NCBI RefSeq assembly: GCF_000372965.1
Contig: NZ_KB890024.1
Coordinates: forward strand, 1,614,839-1,678,838
Length of the DNA stretch: 64,000 nucleotides
Source: Hoeflea sp. 108
GTDB lineage: Bacteria > Pseudomonadota > Alphaproteobacteria > Rhizobiales > Rhizobiaceae
Direction of reading: 5' to 3'
The translations under genes and the position numbers were made by a program. The notes beneath the pieces are model-generated. The model did no database searches, was not told where the DNA came from, and worked only from the letters and a program-made list of their open reading frames with translations. This document shows positions 45,145 through 54,450 of the stretch, in pieces. The first letter of the stretch is position 1, and each line of letters begins with the position of its first letter.

Positions 45145-45441
45145 TTAGCCGATGATGCCCATGATGTCGGATTCCTTCATGATCAGAAGGTCTTCGCCAT
45201 TGAGCTTCACTTCGGTGCCCGACCACTTGCCGAACAGCACGCGGTCACCAGCCTTGACATCAAGCGGAACCAGCTTGCCGGCTTCGTCGCGAGCGCCAGA
45301 GCCGACGGCGACGATTTCGCCTTCCTGCGGCTTTTCCTTGGCCGTATCGGGGATGATGATCCCGCCGGCGGTCTTGGATTCGGATTCGACCCGACGAACG
45401 ACCACACGGTCATGAAGCGGGCGGAACTTCGACTTTGCCAT
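45145..45441 (-). CDS. groES: Co-chaperonin GroES
   Basis: The 98-residue lid of the GroEL chamber has the family pattern [44 protein letters not shown] (with the mobile loop) and ends [17 protein letters not shown] at 45441 (MAKSKFRPL) is the conserved start. The CIRCE element upstream puts the operon under the HrcA repressor. Confidence 0.98.
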   Translation of the reverse strand: MAKSKFRPLHDRVVVRRVESESKTAGGIIIPDTAKEKPQEGEIVAVGSGARDEAGKLVPLDVKAGDRVLFGKWSGTEVKLNGEDLLIMKESDIMGIIG

Positions 45442-45500
45442 TTGAAATGTCCTCGGTGAACAAGTGAGAGAGTTCCTCGGTCCGGCCTGGCCGGACTTGG

Positions 45501-45527
45501 TTAGCACTCACTTCGGGCGAGTGCTAA
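45501..45527. promoter_or_regulatory. CIRCE element (HrcA operator) of groESL
   Basis: TTAGCACTC-N9-GAGTGCTAA matches the CIRCE consensus perfectly, 60 bases upstream of the groES start. HrcA binds it and represses until heat stress. Rhizobial groESL operons of this type usually also respond to RpoH, but no RpoH promoter was worked out here. Confidence 0.97.
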
Positions 45528-45605
45528 CGTGCCGGTGAGATAGTCTTTCGCCCTTTTACTGTCAAGGGAACGACAGTTACGCGACAGGCGGATTTTCGTG
45601 GGAAA

Positions 45606-46238
45606 TTATGCCCGAGCCTGGGCGATCGCCTTGCGGAAGTCGTCCGCCGTCATGCCGCGCCGGTAGAGCGCCTTGCCGACGAGGAAGCCGGGCGTGCCGC
45701 GAAGCTGGAGCGCGGTGGCTTGGGCGTTGCTGCGATCTATCAGGGCTTCGAGCTGATGTCGCCTGGCTTCGAGATCGCCGCGTGCGCTGTTCACGTCGAT
45801 ACCTGCGCCGGCAAGAAGGTCTGTAGTCCGACGATCGCTGAGCCGGTCCTGATTGGTAAGCAGTGAGTGCACGGCCTGCGCATAGCGCCCCTGGCCGTGG
45901 GACGCCAGCGCCAGCAATGCTGCATTGCGCGATGTGTCGCCGAAGATCGGCCAGTCGCGCATCACCAGCCGGATTTGCTTGTCCTCGTCCATGACCTTCA
46001 GCAGCTCGATATAGCAGAGCTTGCAATAGGGGCACTGGTAGTCGACGAACTCGACGACGGTCACATCGCCGTCGGGATTTCCGAGCGCCGGCAGGTCGGG
46101 GTCGAAGGCCACTTCATCGACCGTGGGCATGATCGCAGCCTGGGAAGGCCACGCGGCGAGCAGTCCGAAGCCCGCGGCCGCCTGCAGCAGCAGGCGACGG
46201 TTCGGCAGCCCGTTTTGCGGTCGCTGTGCTTCTGACAT
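45606..46238 (-). CDS. DsbA family thioredoxin-like protein
   Basis: The 210-residue product has an N-terminal signal with a twin arginine (PNRRLLLQAAAGFGLLAAWPSQA), and so may use the Tat or Sec pathway to the periplasm. The active site Cys69-Pro-Tyr-Cys72 is in VTVVEFVDYQCPYCKLCY, and the cis-proline in LQLRGTPGFLVG. It resembles the Com1/DsbA-like subfamily (thiol:disulfide exchange). Which proteins it oxidises is unknown. Start chosen at MSEAQRPQNGLP; an ATG 11 codons upstream (MRGESREKAASM) is also possible. Confidence 0.88.
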   Translation of the reverse strand: MSEAQRPQNGLPNRRLLLQAAAGFGLLAAWPSQAAIMPTVDEVAFDPDLPALGNPDGDVTVVEFVDYQCPYCKLCYIELLKVMDEDKQIRLVMRDWPIFGDTSRNAALLALASHGQGRYAQAVHSLLTNQDRLSDRRTTDLLAGAGIDVNSARGDLEARRHQLEALIDRSNAQATALQLRGTPGFLVGKALYRRGMTADDFRKAIAQARA

Positions 46239-46355
46239 CGATGCAGCCTTTTCCCGACTTTCGCCGCGCATGTTTAACGCTGCCCTAATCGCCTGAGATT
46301 GGCACGACATTGTGATCGTCCTGGCATACTGCACTGCAAAATGGGTGCTTGAATG

Positions 46356-46369
46356 ATAAGCATGCTTAT
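46356..46369. promoter_or_regulatory. Palindromic operator-like site at the marR-emrAB promoter
   Basis: ATAAGCATGCTTAT is a perfect 14-base palindrome six bases before the MarR start codon, in an AT-rich promoter (TATAATATAT follows). The position suggests auto-repression of the operon by the MarR protein. Confidence 0.6.
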
Positions 46370-46374
46370 AATAT

Positions 46375-46854
46375 ATGCCGCTCATGAAAAACGAAGGTAT
46401 CGAAAGGCTGGGCTTCCTCATTCACGACGCAGCGCGGCTGATGCGGCGCTGCTTCGAGCAGCGTGGCAGCGAATATGGGCTGTCGGCGGCGCAGTGGCGG
46501 TTGCTGGTCAGGCTGATCAAGGAAGAGGGCGTGGCGCAGGCGCGTCTTGCCGAGCTCCTTGAAATCGAGCCGATCAGCGTTTCGCGGTTGCTGGACCGGA
46601 TGGAAGAGGGCGGCTGGATCGAGCGCCGGCAGGGTGCTGCCGACAGGCGGGTGCGCATGATCTTCCCGACAGAGAAGACGCGCGCCGTGTTTGCCGAGGT
46701 CAGGGCGGTTGCTGGTGAAGTCTACGAACGGGCACTTGCCGGGCTTTCGACCGAAGAGCGCCTGGCGACAGTTCATGGCTTGCGGACCATCGTCGAAAAC
46801 CTTTCCGCCGGCGAGGCGGCCGAGCCGAACAATTTGAGAGAGGCGAAGAAATGA
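46375..46854 (+). CDS. MarR family transcriptional regulator
   Basis: The 159-residue product has the MarR winged helix-turn-helix (VAQARLAELLEIEPISVSRLLDRMEEGGWIERRQGAADRRVRMIFPTEKT) with the DRR wing, between dimerisation helices. It overlaps emrA by four bases and is expected to repress the efflux operon until a drug or aromatic ligand binds. The ATG at 46384 (MKNEGIERLG) is a possible later start. Confidence 0.92.
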   Translation: MPLMKNEGIERLGFLIHDAARLMRRCFEQRGSEYGLSAAQWRLLVRLIKEEGVAQARLAELLEIEPISVSRLLDRMEEGGWIERRQGAADRRVRMIFPTEKTRAVFAEVRAVAGEVYERALAGLSTEERLATVHGLRTIVENLSAGEAAEPNNLREAKK

Positions 46855-47996
46855 ACGCGGTGGCGAAAGTGAACGACAACAGCGCCAAGGTCGAACTGGA
46901 AAGCCCGGCGAGCCAGCCGCAGCCTGCGATCGCTGCCCCTGCGCCCGCGCCCAAGAAGCGTGGCCGCTTCGTGCTGATGGCGGCGCTGCCGCTCGCGCTG
47001 GTGGTCGGCGGCGGCTATTACTGGGTCACCGGCGGACGCTACCAGGAAACCGAGAACGCCAATCTGCGGCAGGCCAGGGTGAGCATCGCCTCTGAGGCTG
47101 CCGGGCGCATCGTCAAGGTCGACGTGACCGACAACACGCTGGTCAAGGCCGGCGATGTGCTGTTCGAGGTCGACCCGCAGCCCTACCAGATTGCCCTTGC
47201 ACAGTCCGACGCGGCGCTGGCCGCAGCGCGGCTCAATGTCGAACAGCTGCGCGCTGCCTACAGCCAGGCCGTTGCCCAGGAACGCGTTGCCGCCAGCGGT
47301 CTCGACTATGCGCAGTCGCAGTTCGACCGCAGCAACGACCTTGTCGCCAAGGGCGTCAACACCAAGTCGTCGCTGGACGAGGCACGCATGGACCTCGACA
47401 AGGCCAAGGAACAGCACAGCGCAGCCGTTCAGGGTATTGCCAGCGCCAAGGCCGCGCTTGGCGGTAACCCCGACATCGCAACCGACCAGCATCCAACGGT
47501 CTTGTCGGCGCAGGCCGCGCGCGACAAGGCTGCCTACAACCTGGCCCAGACGACGGTGCGTGCGCCTGCCGACGGCACGGTCTCCCAGGCGGCTTCGTTC
47601 AAGGTCGGCCAGTTCGTCGGTGTCGGCACCCCGCTGTTCAGCCTGGTCGAAACTGGCGACACCTGGGTCGAGGCCAATTTCAAGGAAACCCAGCTCACCA
47701 ACATGAAGCCCGGCCAGAAGGCCGAGATCGTGCTCGATACCTATCCCGACCGCACCTTCCACGGCACGGTCCAGGCCATTGGTGCCGGCACCGGTGCCGA
47801 GTTCTCGCTGCTGCCGGCCCAGAACGCCACCGGTAACTGGGTCAAGGTGACACAGCGTATCCCGGTGCGCGTCAAGGTCGAGACTGCTGATGCCGATATC
47901 GCGCTGCGCACCGGCATGAGCGCTACCGTGTCGATCGACACCGGGGTGTCGCGCGGTTTCGGCTCGGTCTTCGGGCACGCGGCCGCCGCCGAGTAA
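46851..47996 (+). CDS. emrA: HlyD/EmrA family membrane fusion protein
   Basis: The 381-residue periplasmic adaptor has one N-terminal membrane anchor (residues 38-59, FVLMAALPLALVVGGGYYWV), then lipoyl/beta-barrel domains with the start TENANLRQARVSIASEAAGRIVKVDVTDNTLVKAGDVLFEVDPQPYQIA and a long coiled-coil hairpin (residues about 115-190). It links an inner-membrane MFS pump to an outer-membrane channel. The pump gene follows. Confidence 0.92.
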   Translation: MNAVAKVNDNSAKVELESPASQPQPAIAAPAPAPKKRGRFVLMAALPLALVVGGGYYWVTGGRYQETENANLRQARVSIASEAAGRIVKVDVTDNTLVKAGDVLFEVDPQPYQIALAQSDAALAAARLNVEQLRAAYSQAVAQERVAASGLDYAQSQFDRSNDLVAKGVNTKSSLDEARMDLDKAKEQHSAAVQGIASAKAALGGNPDIATDQHPTVLSAQAARDKAAYNLAQTTVRAPADGTVSQAASFKVGQFVGVGTPLFSLVETGDTWVEANFKETQLTNMKPGQKAEIVLDTYPDRTFHGTVQAIGAGTGAEFSLLPAQNATGNWVKVTQRIPVRVKVETADADIALRTGMSATVSIDTGVSRGFGSVFGHAAAAE

Positions 47997-48109
47997 AGCA
48001 AAGGCTGCGCCAGCTGAGTTTGTTGACAGCCCCGGCCGTTTTGCGGCCGTGCTGGAATTTTGATGGTCCGGTCGCCGTCTGACGACCCCGTTAGTTCAAG
48101 GTCGCTCGC

Positions 48110-49648
48110 ATGAGCCAACCAGCCGACAAGTCCTTCACCGAGGTGCCGCATCGCGGCCTGATCACCATCGCCATCATGCTGGCGACGGTCATGCAGGTGC
48201 TCGACACCACCATCGCAAACGTCGCCCTGCCGTCGATGGTAGGCGATCTCGGCGCCTCGCAGGACACCATCAACTGGGTGCTGACGTCCTACATCGTGGC
48301 GGCGGCCATCATGACGCCGCTGACCGGCTGGCTGGCCGACCGTTTCGGCGCCAAGCAGCTGTTTCTGGTCTCAGTGACCGGCTTCACCATCACCTCGATG
48401 ATGTGCGGCGTTGCCTGGAATCTCGAGTCCATGGTGCTGTTCCGCCTGCTCCAGGGCGTGTTCGGTGCCTCGATCGTGCCGTTGAGCCAGACCTTCCTTC
48501 TCAACATCAACCCCAAGGAACGCCACGGCCAGGCCATGGCCATGTGGGGCGCCGGCATCATGGTCGGCCCCATCATCGGCCCGACCCTCGGCGGCTGGCT
48601 GACTGAGAGCTTCAACTGGCGTTGGGTTTTCTTCATCAACCTGCCGGTCGGCATCGCCGCCTTCCTGGGCTCTGCCGTCTATCTGCCGGCCGTGGCCAAG
48701 CGCCTGCGCGGCTTCGATTTCTTCGGCTTCGCCATGCTGTCTCTGGGTGTCGGCGCGCTGCAGTTGATGCTCGATCGAGGCGCCGAAGTCGACTGGTTCT
48801 CGTCGGTCGAAATCTGGATCGAACTCGGCCTGTCGATCACCGGCTTCTGGATCTTCATCGTCCATATGGCGACGTCGAAGAACACCTTCATCGACCCGAA
48901 GATCTTCACCGACCGCAATTTTGCGACCGGCCTGGTGTTCATCTTCGTGATCGGCGTGATCCTGCTTGCGAGCCTTGCGCTGCTGCCGCCCATGCTGGCG
49001 CGCATTTACGGCTATCCGACCATCACCACAGGCCTGGTGATGGCGCCGCGCGGCGTCGGCACCATGATCTCGATGCTGATGGTGGGGCGCCTGGTCCGCA
49101 TCGTTGACGCACGTATCCTTGTCGTGACCGGGCTCGCCTTCACCGCGACCTCGCTATACTACATGACCGGGTTCACCCCCCAGATGGATGCCTTCCTTAT
49201 CATCTCGACCGGCGTCATTCAGGGTATCGGCCTTGGCCTCGTGTTCGTGCCGCTGTCGACGATCGCCTTTGCGACGCTCGCGCCGCAATACCGCACCGAT
49301 GCCGCGAGCCTGTTCAGCCTCGTCCGCAACATCGGTTCGTCGATCGGCATTTCCATCGTCTCGGTTGTGCTGTCGCGCAACATCCAGATCAACCATGCCG
49401 AGCTGTCGGCCAACATCACGCCGTTCAACCCGAATTTGACGGCTCTGTCTCCGGCTGCGGCTGCGGGCGACCCTACGGCGCTCACCCAGATCGACGGGCT
49501 GGTCAACATCCAGTCGCTGATGATCTCCTATGTCGACGACTTCAAGCTGATGATGATCGTCACCCTCTGCGCCATCCCGTTGGCATTCCTGCTGCGCAAG
49601 CCGAAGGCGCAGGTGACGGGTGGTGCGCCAGCGGCGCATATGGATTGA
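48110..49648 (+). CDS. emrB: DHA2 family MFS multidrug efflux transporter
   Basis: The 512-residue protein has 14 predicted membrane helices, as in EmrB. Motifs seen are the DHA2 start MLATVMQVLDTTIANVALPSMVGDLGASQDTINWVLTSYI, the motif A region GWLADRFGAKQLF, and QGIGLGLVFVPLSTIAFA. With EmrA it forms a tripartite exporter for hydrophobic drugs. It follows emrA after 113 bases that include a GC-rich CGGCC/GGCCG hairpin. It ends at a terminator. Confidence 0.93.
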   Translation: MSQPADKSFTEVPHRGLITIAIMLATVMQVLDTTIANVALPSMVGDLGASQDTINWVLTSYIVAAAIMTPLTGWLADRFGAKQLFLVSVTGFTITSMMCGVAWNLESMVLFRLLQGVFGASIVPLSQTFLLNINPKERHGQAMAMWGAGIMVGPIIGPTLGGWLTESFNWRWVFFINLPVGIAAFLGSAVYLPAVAKRLRGFDFFGFAMLSLGVGALQLMLDRGAEVDWFSSVEIWIELGLSITGFWIFIVHMATSKNTFIDPKIFTDRNFATGLVFIFVIGVILLASLALLPPMLARIYGYPTITTGLVMAPRGVGTMISMLMVGRLVRIVDARILVVTGLAFTATSLYYMTGFTPQMDAFLIISTGVIQGIGLGLVFVPLSTIAFATLAPQYRTDAASLFSLVRNIGSSIGISIVSVVLSRNIQINHAELSANITPFNPNLTALSPAAAAGDPTALTQIDGLVNIQSLMISYVDDFKLMMIVTLCAIPLAFLLRKPKAQVTGGAPAAHMD

Positions 49649-49669
49649 TTGCCGAGGCTTGTGTGAAAT

Positions 49670-49697
49670 GAAAAAGGCGCCCACCGGGCGCCTTTTT
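49670..49697. terminator. Terminator of emrAB, also usable from the opposite side
   Basis: A ten-base-pair stem AAAGGCGCCC / GGGCGCCTTT with a three-base loop is flanked by A and T runs, 22 bases after the emrB stop. The tadG-like gene converges on it from the right. Confidence 0.88.
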
Positions 49698-49720
49698 TCT
49701 TGGTGGCCGTATTGGGTGCG

Positions 49721-51589
49721 TCAGCTGACGATGCGCAGGTTGGACAATTCGTCGGCGATCTTCTTGAACGTGTCGACCAGATCGCCCGACGTCGTGTTGA
49801 AGAACAGCTTCACCGGCTTGCCGTTTGCGTCGCGGCGGGTCCGCGAATCCGATGCGCATGTGGTCAGCCCATCGATCTGCGACTGGGTCGCTTTTTTCTC
49901 TGCCGTTGTCCCGACCTTCGGATCGAGATCGAGGGCAACGGTCATGATGATGATGCCTGCCGACTTGGCGTTGGTGCAGGTCGCAGCCATGTGGTTGTTC
50001 ATGGCGAGCGTATAGTTGTCGGTGGTGTGCGCCGTTTTGTCGAAGCCCTGCGGCTGATCCATGAACAGTCTGGGATCGTTTCCGCCCGGCAGCTTCTGGC
50101 CCGCATACCCGTAGGCGGAGTAGCTCGACTTTACGTTGCCCAGGTCCGTTACGTTGAAATAGGTTTGAGGGTAGTAAGTGTTGGCGCCGTCGGTCAGCAC
50201 GATGACAATCTTGTCATTGCCTCTCTCGGTCTCCGGCCTGCCGCCGGTGAAGGGCAGGTTGCTCGACAGCACGCGCCAACCCCAGGCGAGCCCTTCCGGC
50301 ACGTTGGTGGCGCCATCGGGTACCATGGCAGCGATGGCCGCCTTGATCGCGGTAAGGCCGGCCGATTTGGAAACGTCGGTCAATGGCGTGATTGGCTGTG
50401 TGCTGCAGCTGTAGTGCGGCCCGCTGTCGAGGGGCGCAGTCGTCCCGTAGCTTTGAACGTTTGTATAGTACTTCGAGACGTCCCGCAGACGGGTTGGCGC
50501 GTTCGTCGTCGTGAACGTGCTGGAGTTGCCAATGTCAGGCCACCAATTGTTGAGGGCGTTGTAGGACTTGCTGCCGCTCTTGGTCGTGTCCCATTCGTCG
50601 GGCGCAAACATCGGTACGAAATAGGTTTCCGGCTTCGATGACGTTGGCGTTGTGTCGAGTGAGTTGTAGGGCGCTGGCCGCGATTCGACGCAACCACCCC
50701 AGCTCGTGAACTGTTTGGTCTGGGTCTTGCCGGAGTTGGCGTAGACCTGCATGTCTTCATACAGCGAAAATCGGGTGAATGGCGCGCCATTGGCGGCGCC
50801 CCAGCCAGTGCCGACTTTCTTGAGCGTGGAACCGACGAGCTTGATCTCTTTTGTCGCTGAAAGCGTGATGGTGTTGGCGACGTCGAAGTTTTCGTAATGG
50901 ACCGGCGATACGCCGTTTTGGTCCAGCCATGTTTCTTTGACATTGGCCGGGCCGACGTTCACCGACGCTGCAAATGGCACGATAGCGAACTGAACCGGTT
51001 TTTCGATCTGCTTCATTTGCTCGGCCTGCTTGGACATGTTGTCCACGAGCTGCGTCGCCGCCTGCTGAAGCAGGGCCATGCGCTTCTTGCCGGTGCCCGT
51101 GCCGGTGTAGTCCATCGAACCGGAGTTATCGAGAACGAGCGCGACCTCCAGGGTGTTCTTGAGGCGAATCTCCGACATAGCTGTAAAATTCAGCTGTGAG
51201 GAGGCGCTTTCCTTTCCGATCAGCGCGGCCGCTGCGGGGAGGAAATACGGGTCGTATTTCAGATTGGCTTCAAGCTTGAGCGTACCGCCGCCAGCACTGT
51301 TGTTTGGTAGCGTCACGGTGAGTGTGGTCTTGTTTGGGTCGATGCCGTTCAGGTTGATCTTGAAAAAATCGAGCGCATAAGCCTTGAGCTGATCGTCAGT
51401 CGCCCCGCCGATCAGTTGTCGCGCGGTTGCGATGCCCGCGGCATCGAGCGCGTTGCGCGTGATCTCACGCTGTCGCGACATCTCCGCATAGTCGATGGCG
51501 AGCGCCAGCGCTCCCATGATCGGCACCATGGCAGCAACGGTCATGATCGCGTAGTTGCCACGCGTGTCCTTCAGGAATTTGCGGATCAT
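49721..51589 (-). CDS. TadG-like pilus-assembly protein with von Willebrand factor A domain
   Basis: The 622-residue product has an N-terminal TadE/TadG-like membrane segment (GNYAIMTVAAMVPIMGALALAIDYAEMSRQ, residues 11-40) and a vWA domain with MIDAS residues Asp154, Ser156 and Ser158 (ALVLDNSGSMD) plus IVIVLTDGANTYYPQ later on. Such proteins are anchored in the inner membrane and face the periplasm. TadG usually belongs to a tad pilus cluster, but none lies here. ATG at 51589 (MIRKFLKDTRG) is the typical start. Confidence 0.87.
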   Translation of the reverse strand: MIRKFLKDTRGNYAIMTVAAMVPIMGALALAIDYAEMSRQREITRNALDAAGIATARQLIGGATDDQLKAYALDFFKINLNGIDPNKTTLTVTLPNNSAGGGTLKLEANLKYDPYFLPAAAALIGKESASSQLNFTAMSEIRLKNTLEVALVLDNSGSMDYTGTGTGKKRMALLQQAATQLVDNMSKQAEQMKQIEKPVQFAIVPFAASVNVGPANVKETWLDQNGVSPVHYENFDVANTITLSATKEIKLVGSTLKKVGTGWGAANGAPFTRFSLYEDMQVYANSGKTQTKQFTSWGGCVESRPAPYNSLDTTPTSSKPETYFVPMFAPDEWDTTKSGSKSYNALNNWWPDIGNSSTFTTTNAPTRLRDVSKYYTNVQSYGTTAPLDSGPHYSCSTQPITPLTDVSKSAGLTAIKAAIAAMVPDGATNVPEGLAWGWRVLSSNLPFTGGRPETERGNDKIVIVLTDGANTYYPQTYFNVTDLGNVKSSYSAYGYAGQKLPGGNDPRLFMDQPQGFDKTAHTTDNYTLAMNNHMAATCTNAKSAGIIIMTVALDLDPKVGTTAEKKATQSQIDGLTTCASDSRTRRDANGKPVKLFFNTTSGDLVDTFKKIADELSNLRIVS

Positions 51590-51855
51590 CAGATAGTCCC
51601 CAAGCACAAGCTCCGGACAATTCCATGGAAACGTTAAATTTGCGGTTCCTTAAATGACGCAAAATGCGGCGCTTGGATTAGCATGGCGATAACCAATCGA
51701 TGCCAGGACCTGCGAGCCGTTATGCCACTGATGCCCAGACCGGCCGTAGCAAGATGCGGGCGAAAGCTCGTGACAGGCGCGCAGGGTTCGGATAATTCCG
51801 GGCTGCCCGGTCGCTCGACCTGGCTTTCCCTAGGGGATGGATCGAAGGACTGGCC

Positions 51856-52716
51856 ATGGCGGGTATGCCGCAATCAATCGCGTCGCTTGAGGCACTCACT
51901 GGCGGCTACAGAGCCTTGCTCTGCGACGTCTGGGGCGTGATCCACAATGGCGTCAGCGCCTTCCCGGAGGCGGCCGCCGCCCTTGCTGCGGCCCGAGACA
52001 AGGGCGTGGCCGTGATCCTGATCACCAACGCTCCGCGTCCGCGCGACGGCGTGATCGCACAGCTTGCCAATCTCGGTGTTCCTGAAACAGCCTGGGACAG
52101 GGTCGTGACATCGGGTGACGTGACCCGTGACCTGATACGTTCCGGCCCGCGTAAGGTGTTCCATATCGGCCCCGAGCGCGATTATGCGCTCTATGACGGA
52201 CTCGACGTCGAATTGGTCGAGGAATTCGAGGCGTCTGCGGTGGTCTGCACCGGCCTGTTCGACGACGAGATCGAGACGCCTGACGACTATGCGGAAATGC
52301 TGCGCCGCCTGCGCGCCCGCGATCTGCCTTTCATCTGCGCCAACCCCGATATCGTCGTCGAGCGCGGCCATCAGCTGATCTGGTGCGCCGGCGCGCTCGC
52401 TCGCGATTATGGCCAGCTCGGCGGACGCACGCTTGTCTCCGGCAAGCCGCACCGCCCGATCTACGAAGCAGCACTCCAGGCCGCCGGTGAAGTGCTCGGT
52501 CGCGAAGTGGCCAAGGCCGAGGCACTCGCCATCGGCGACGGCATGGTGACCGACGTCAAGGGCGCCGCCGAAAATGGTATCGACGTCCTCTACGTGTCAG
52601 GCGGTATCCACGCCCGCGACTATGGCGAGCCGCACGATCCCGATCCGGCGCGGCTTGCGGCCTTCCTCGACAAGCACGGCTACGCGCCGGTTGCCACCAT
52701 TCCGAGGCTTCGTTAG
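51856..52716 (+). CDS. HAD-superfamily hydrolase (TIGR01459 type)
   Basis: The 286-residue HAD IIA-like protein has motif I LLCDVWGVIHNG (nucleophile Asp near residue 24), motif II ILITNAPRP and the C-terminal motif EALAIGDGMVTDVKGAAENGIDVLYVSGG. It resembles NagD/PGPase-type phosphatases; TIGR01459 proteins have no known substrate. It lies eight bases before ribF on the same strand, so a link to flavin or nucleotide phosphate metabolism is possible. Confidence 0.9.
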   Translation: MAGMPQSIASLEALTGGYRALLCDVWGVIHNGVSAFPEAAAALAAARDKGVAVILITNAPRPRDGVIAQLANLGVPETAWDRVVTSGDVTRDLIRSGPRKVFHIGPERDYALYDGLDVELVEEFEASAVVCTGLFDDEIETPDDYAEMLRRLRARDLPFICANPDIVVERGHQLIWCAGALARDYGQLGGRTLVSGKPHRPIYEAALQAAGEVLGREVAKAEALAIGDGMVTDVKGAAENGIDVLYVSGGIHARDYGEPHDPDPARLAAFLDKHGYAPVATIPRLR

Positions 52717-52724
52717 GCAGCAAG

Positions 52725-53708
52725 ATGGCAGAGGCTTTTCTGCGCGTTTCTGGCGAGGAACCGGTCCCGGCGCGGCTGCGCGGCGGGGTCGTTGCCATCG
52801 GCAATTTCGACGGTATCCACCGCGGCCATCAGGCCGTGCTGGAGCGCGCCCTTGAAGAAGCACGTCGCCGGGGCGTTCCGGCGCTGGTGCTTACCTTCGA
52901 GCCGCATCCGCGAAAAGTGTTCCGCCCCAACGTTCCGCTGTTTGTGCTGACGCCGCCGCATGTGAAGGCGCGCCTCATCGAGGCGCTTGGCTTCGACGGC
53001 GTCATCGAACGGCCGTTCACGCGCGCGTTTTCGAGCCAGTCGGCCGAGGATTTCGTTACGGCCATATTGCAGGACCAGCTCGGCATCAGCCATGTCGTCA
53101 CCGGTTTCGATTTCCATTTCGGCAAGAACCGTCAGGGCGGCCCGGCCTTCCTGATGGAATCGGGAGAGCGCCACGGCTTTGGCGTGACGCTGGTCGATGC
53201 TTTCCGCGACGAAGGCGCCGAGATCGTCTCGTCGAGCCGCATACGTGAATTGCTGACCCAGGGCGAGGCGGCGGAGGCTGCGGGCTTGCTCGGCTACCGC
53301 TATACGGTCGAGGCCGAGGTGGTTGGCGGCGCGCAGCTCGGCCGCACGCTGGGCTTTCCGACCGCCAACATGCAGCTTTCGCCGGAGACCACGCTGAAAG
53401 AGGGCATCTATGCCGTCCGTTTTCGCCGTGCCGACGGCACGCTTCATGACGGCGTGGCGAGCTTCGGCCGCCGTCCCACGGTCGGCGACAATCTCGCGCC
53501 GCTGCTCGAAACCTTCGTCTTCGATTTCTCCGGCGATCTCTATGGCGAGATCGCCTCGGTGTCGTTCTTCGGTTACCTCAGGGGCGAGATCAAATTCGAT
53601 GGCCTCGACCCGCTGGTCGCCCAGATGAAGCTGGACGAGGCCGAGGCGAGGGCGCTGTTGTCTGCCGTGCGCCCTCTCTCGGAACTGGATCAGGCCATCG
53701 CCTTCTAG
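52725..53708 (+). CDS. ribF: Bifunctional riboflavin kinase / FAD synthetase
   Basis: The 327-residue enzyme converts riboflavin to FMN and FMN to FAD. The N-terminal nucleotidyltransferase domain shows VVAIGNFDGIHRGHQAVL, LTFEPHPRKVF and FGKNRQGG; the C-terminal riboflavin kinase domain shows GAQLGRTLGFPTANM and EGIYAVRF followed by ETFVFDFSGDLYGE. Its stop codon overlaps the convergent HdeD gene by four bases. Confidence 0.96.
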   Translation: MAEAFLRVSGEEPVPARLRGGVVAIGNFDGIHRGHQAVLERALEEARRRGVPALVLTFEPHPRKVFRPNVPLFVLTPPHVKARLIEALGFDGVIERPFTRAFSSQSAEDFVTAILQDQLGISHVVTGFDFHFGKNRQGGPAFLMESGERHGFGVTLVDAFRDEGAEIVSSSRIRELLTQGEAAEAAGLLGYRYTVEAEVVGGAQLGRTLGFPTANMQLSPETTLKEGIYAVRFRRADGTLHDGVASFGRRPTVGDNLAPLLETFVFDFSGDLYGEIASVSFFGYLRGEIKFDGLDPLVAQMKLDEAEARALLSAVRPLSELDQAIAF

Positions 53709-54262
53709 GTGCGCCTCAGGCCGAAGCCGAAGCCGATATAGGTCACGCCCTGGAAGATCAGGTCGATGGCCAGGAACAGGCCAAGGATCCACAGGCTGTT
53801 GACCGGCCAGCCGCTGGCGATGATCAGGCCGGCAAGCACGGTGATGATGCCGCCGGCGATGACCCAGCCCCAGCCCTCGACGCCACGTCCGCTGAAGCCG
53901 ATCCAGATGCGCACGAGCCCGGATGCAATCAGGCTGATGGCGAGGAAGAGCGTCATGACGCCTGCCGCAAGCACCGGGTTGGCGAAGGCCAGGTAACCGG
54001 CAACGACATACAGGATGCCGCTGAGCAGCCACCAGAAGAAGGTGCCCCAGCCCTTCACGCCAAAGGCGTGGACGATCTCGACGATGCCGCCAATGATCAT
54101 CATCGTTCCGACGAAGAAGATCGAAGCTGCCGTCGCTACCAGAAGGTTGCCGGCGGCAATCACGCCGAGCACCAGGAGTGCAACGCCCAACAGGACGAAC
54201 CAGCCCCATTTGGAGCGCAACGCAGCGACGTCGCCGCCGGGCATTTGATCGGAAATTGCCAT
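53705..54262 (-). CDS. HdeD family acid-resistance membrane protein
   Basis: The 185-residue protein has six hydrophobic segments and HdeD-type GxW motifs such as WGWFVLLGVALLVLGVIAAGNLLVATAASIFFVGTMMIIGGIVEIVHAFGVKGWGTFFWWLLSGILYVVAGYLAF. HdeD in enterobacteria is linked to acid resistance at high cell density; here the role is not established. It is convergent with ribF. Confidence 0.9.
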   Translation of the reverse strand: MAISDQMPGGDVAALRSKWGWFVLLGVALLVLGVIAAGNLLVATAASIFFVGTMMIIGGIVEIVHAFGVKGWGTFFWWLLSGILYVVAGYLAFANPVLAAGVMTLFLAISLIASGLVRIWIGFSGRGVEGWGWVIAGGIITVLAGLIIASGWPVNSLWILGLFLAIDLIFQGVTYIGFGFGLRRT

Positions 54263-54450
54263 CGGTCCTTCTCCTTCAAAAGTTGCCTGTCATCTATGCA
54301 TGGCCGCAAGCCACGCATGAACGCTAGTACCGGCAGTTGAGTCCGTCCAGCATTCTCATGCGTTTGCAACCGGCCAAACCTTGCGCCAGATCAAGAATTT
54401 AAATCAAATTTTACCGAACTTGCGCCAAACCCGGGGGTGTCCTGACTGAT

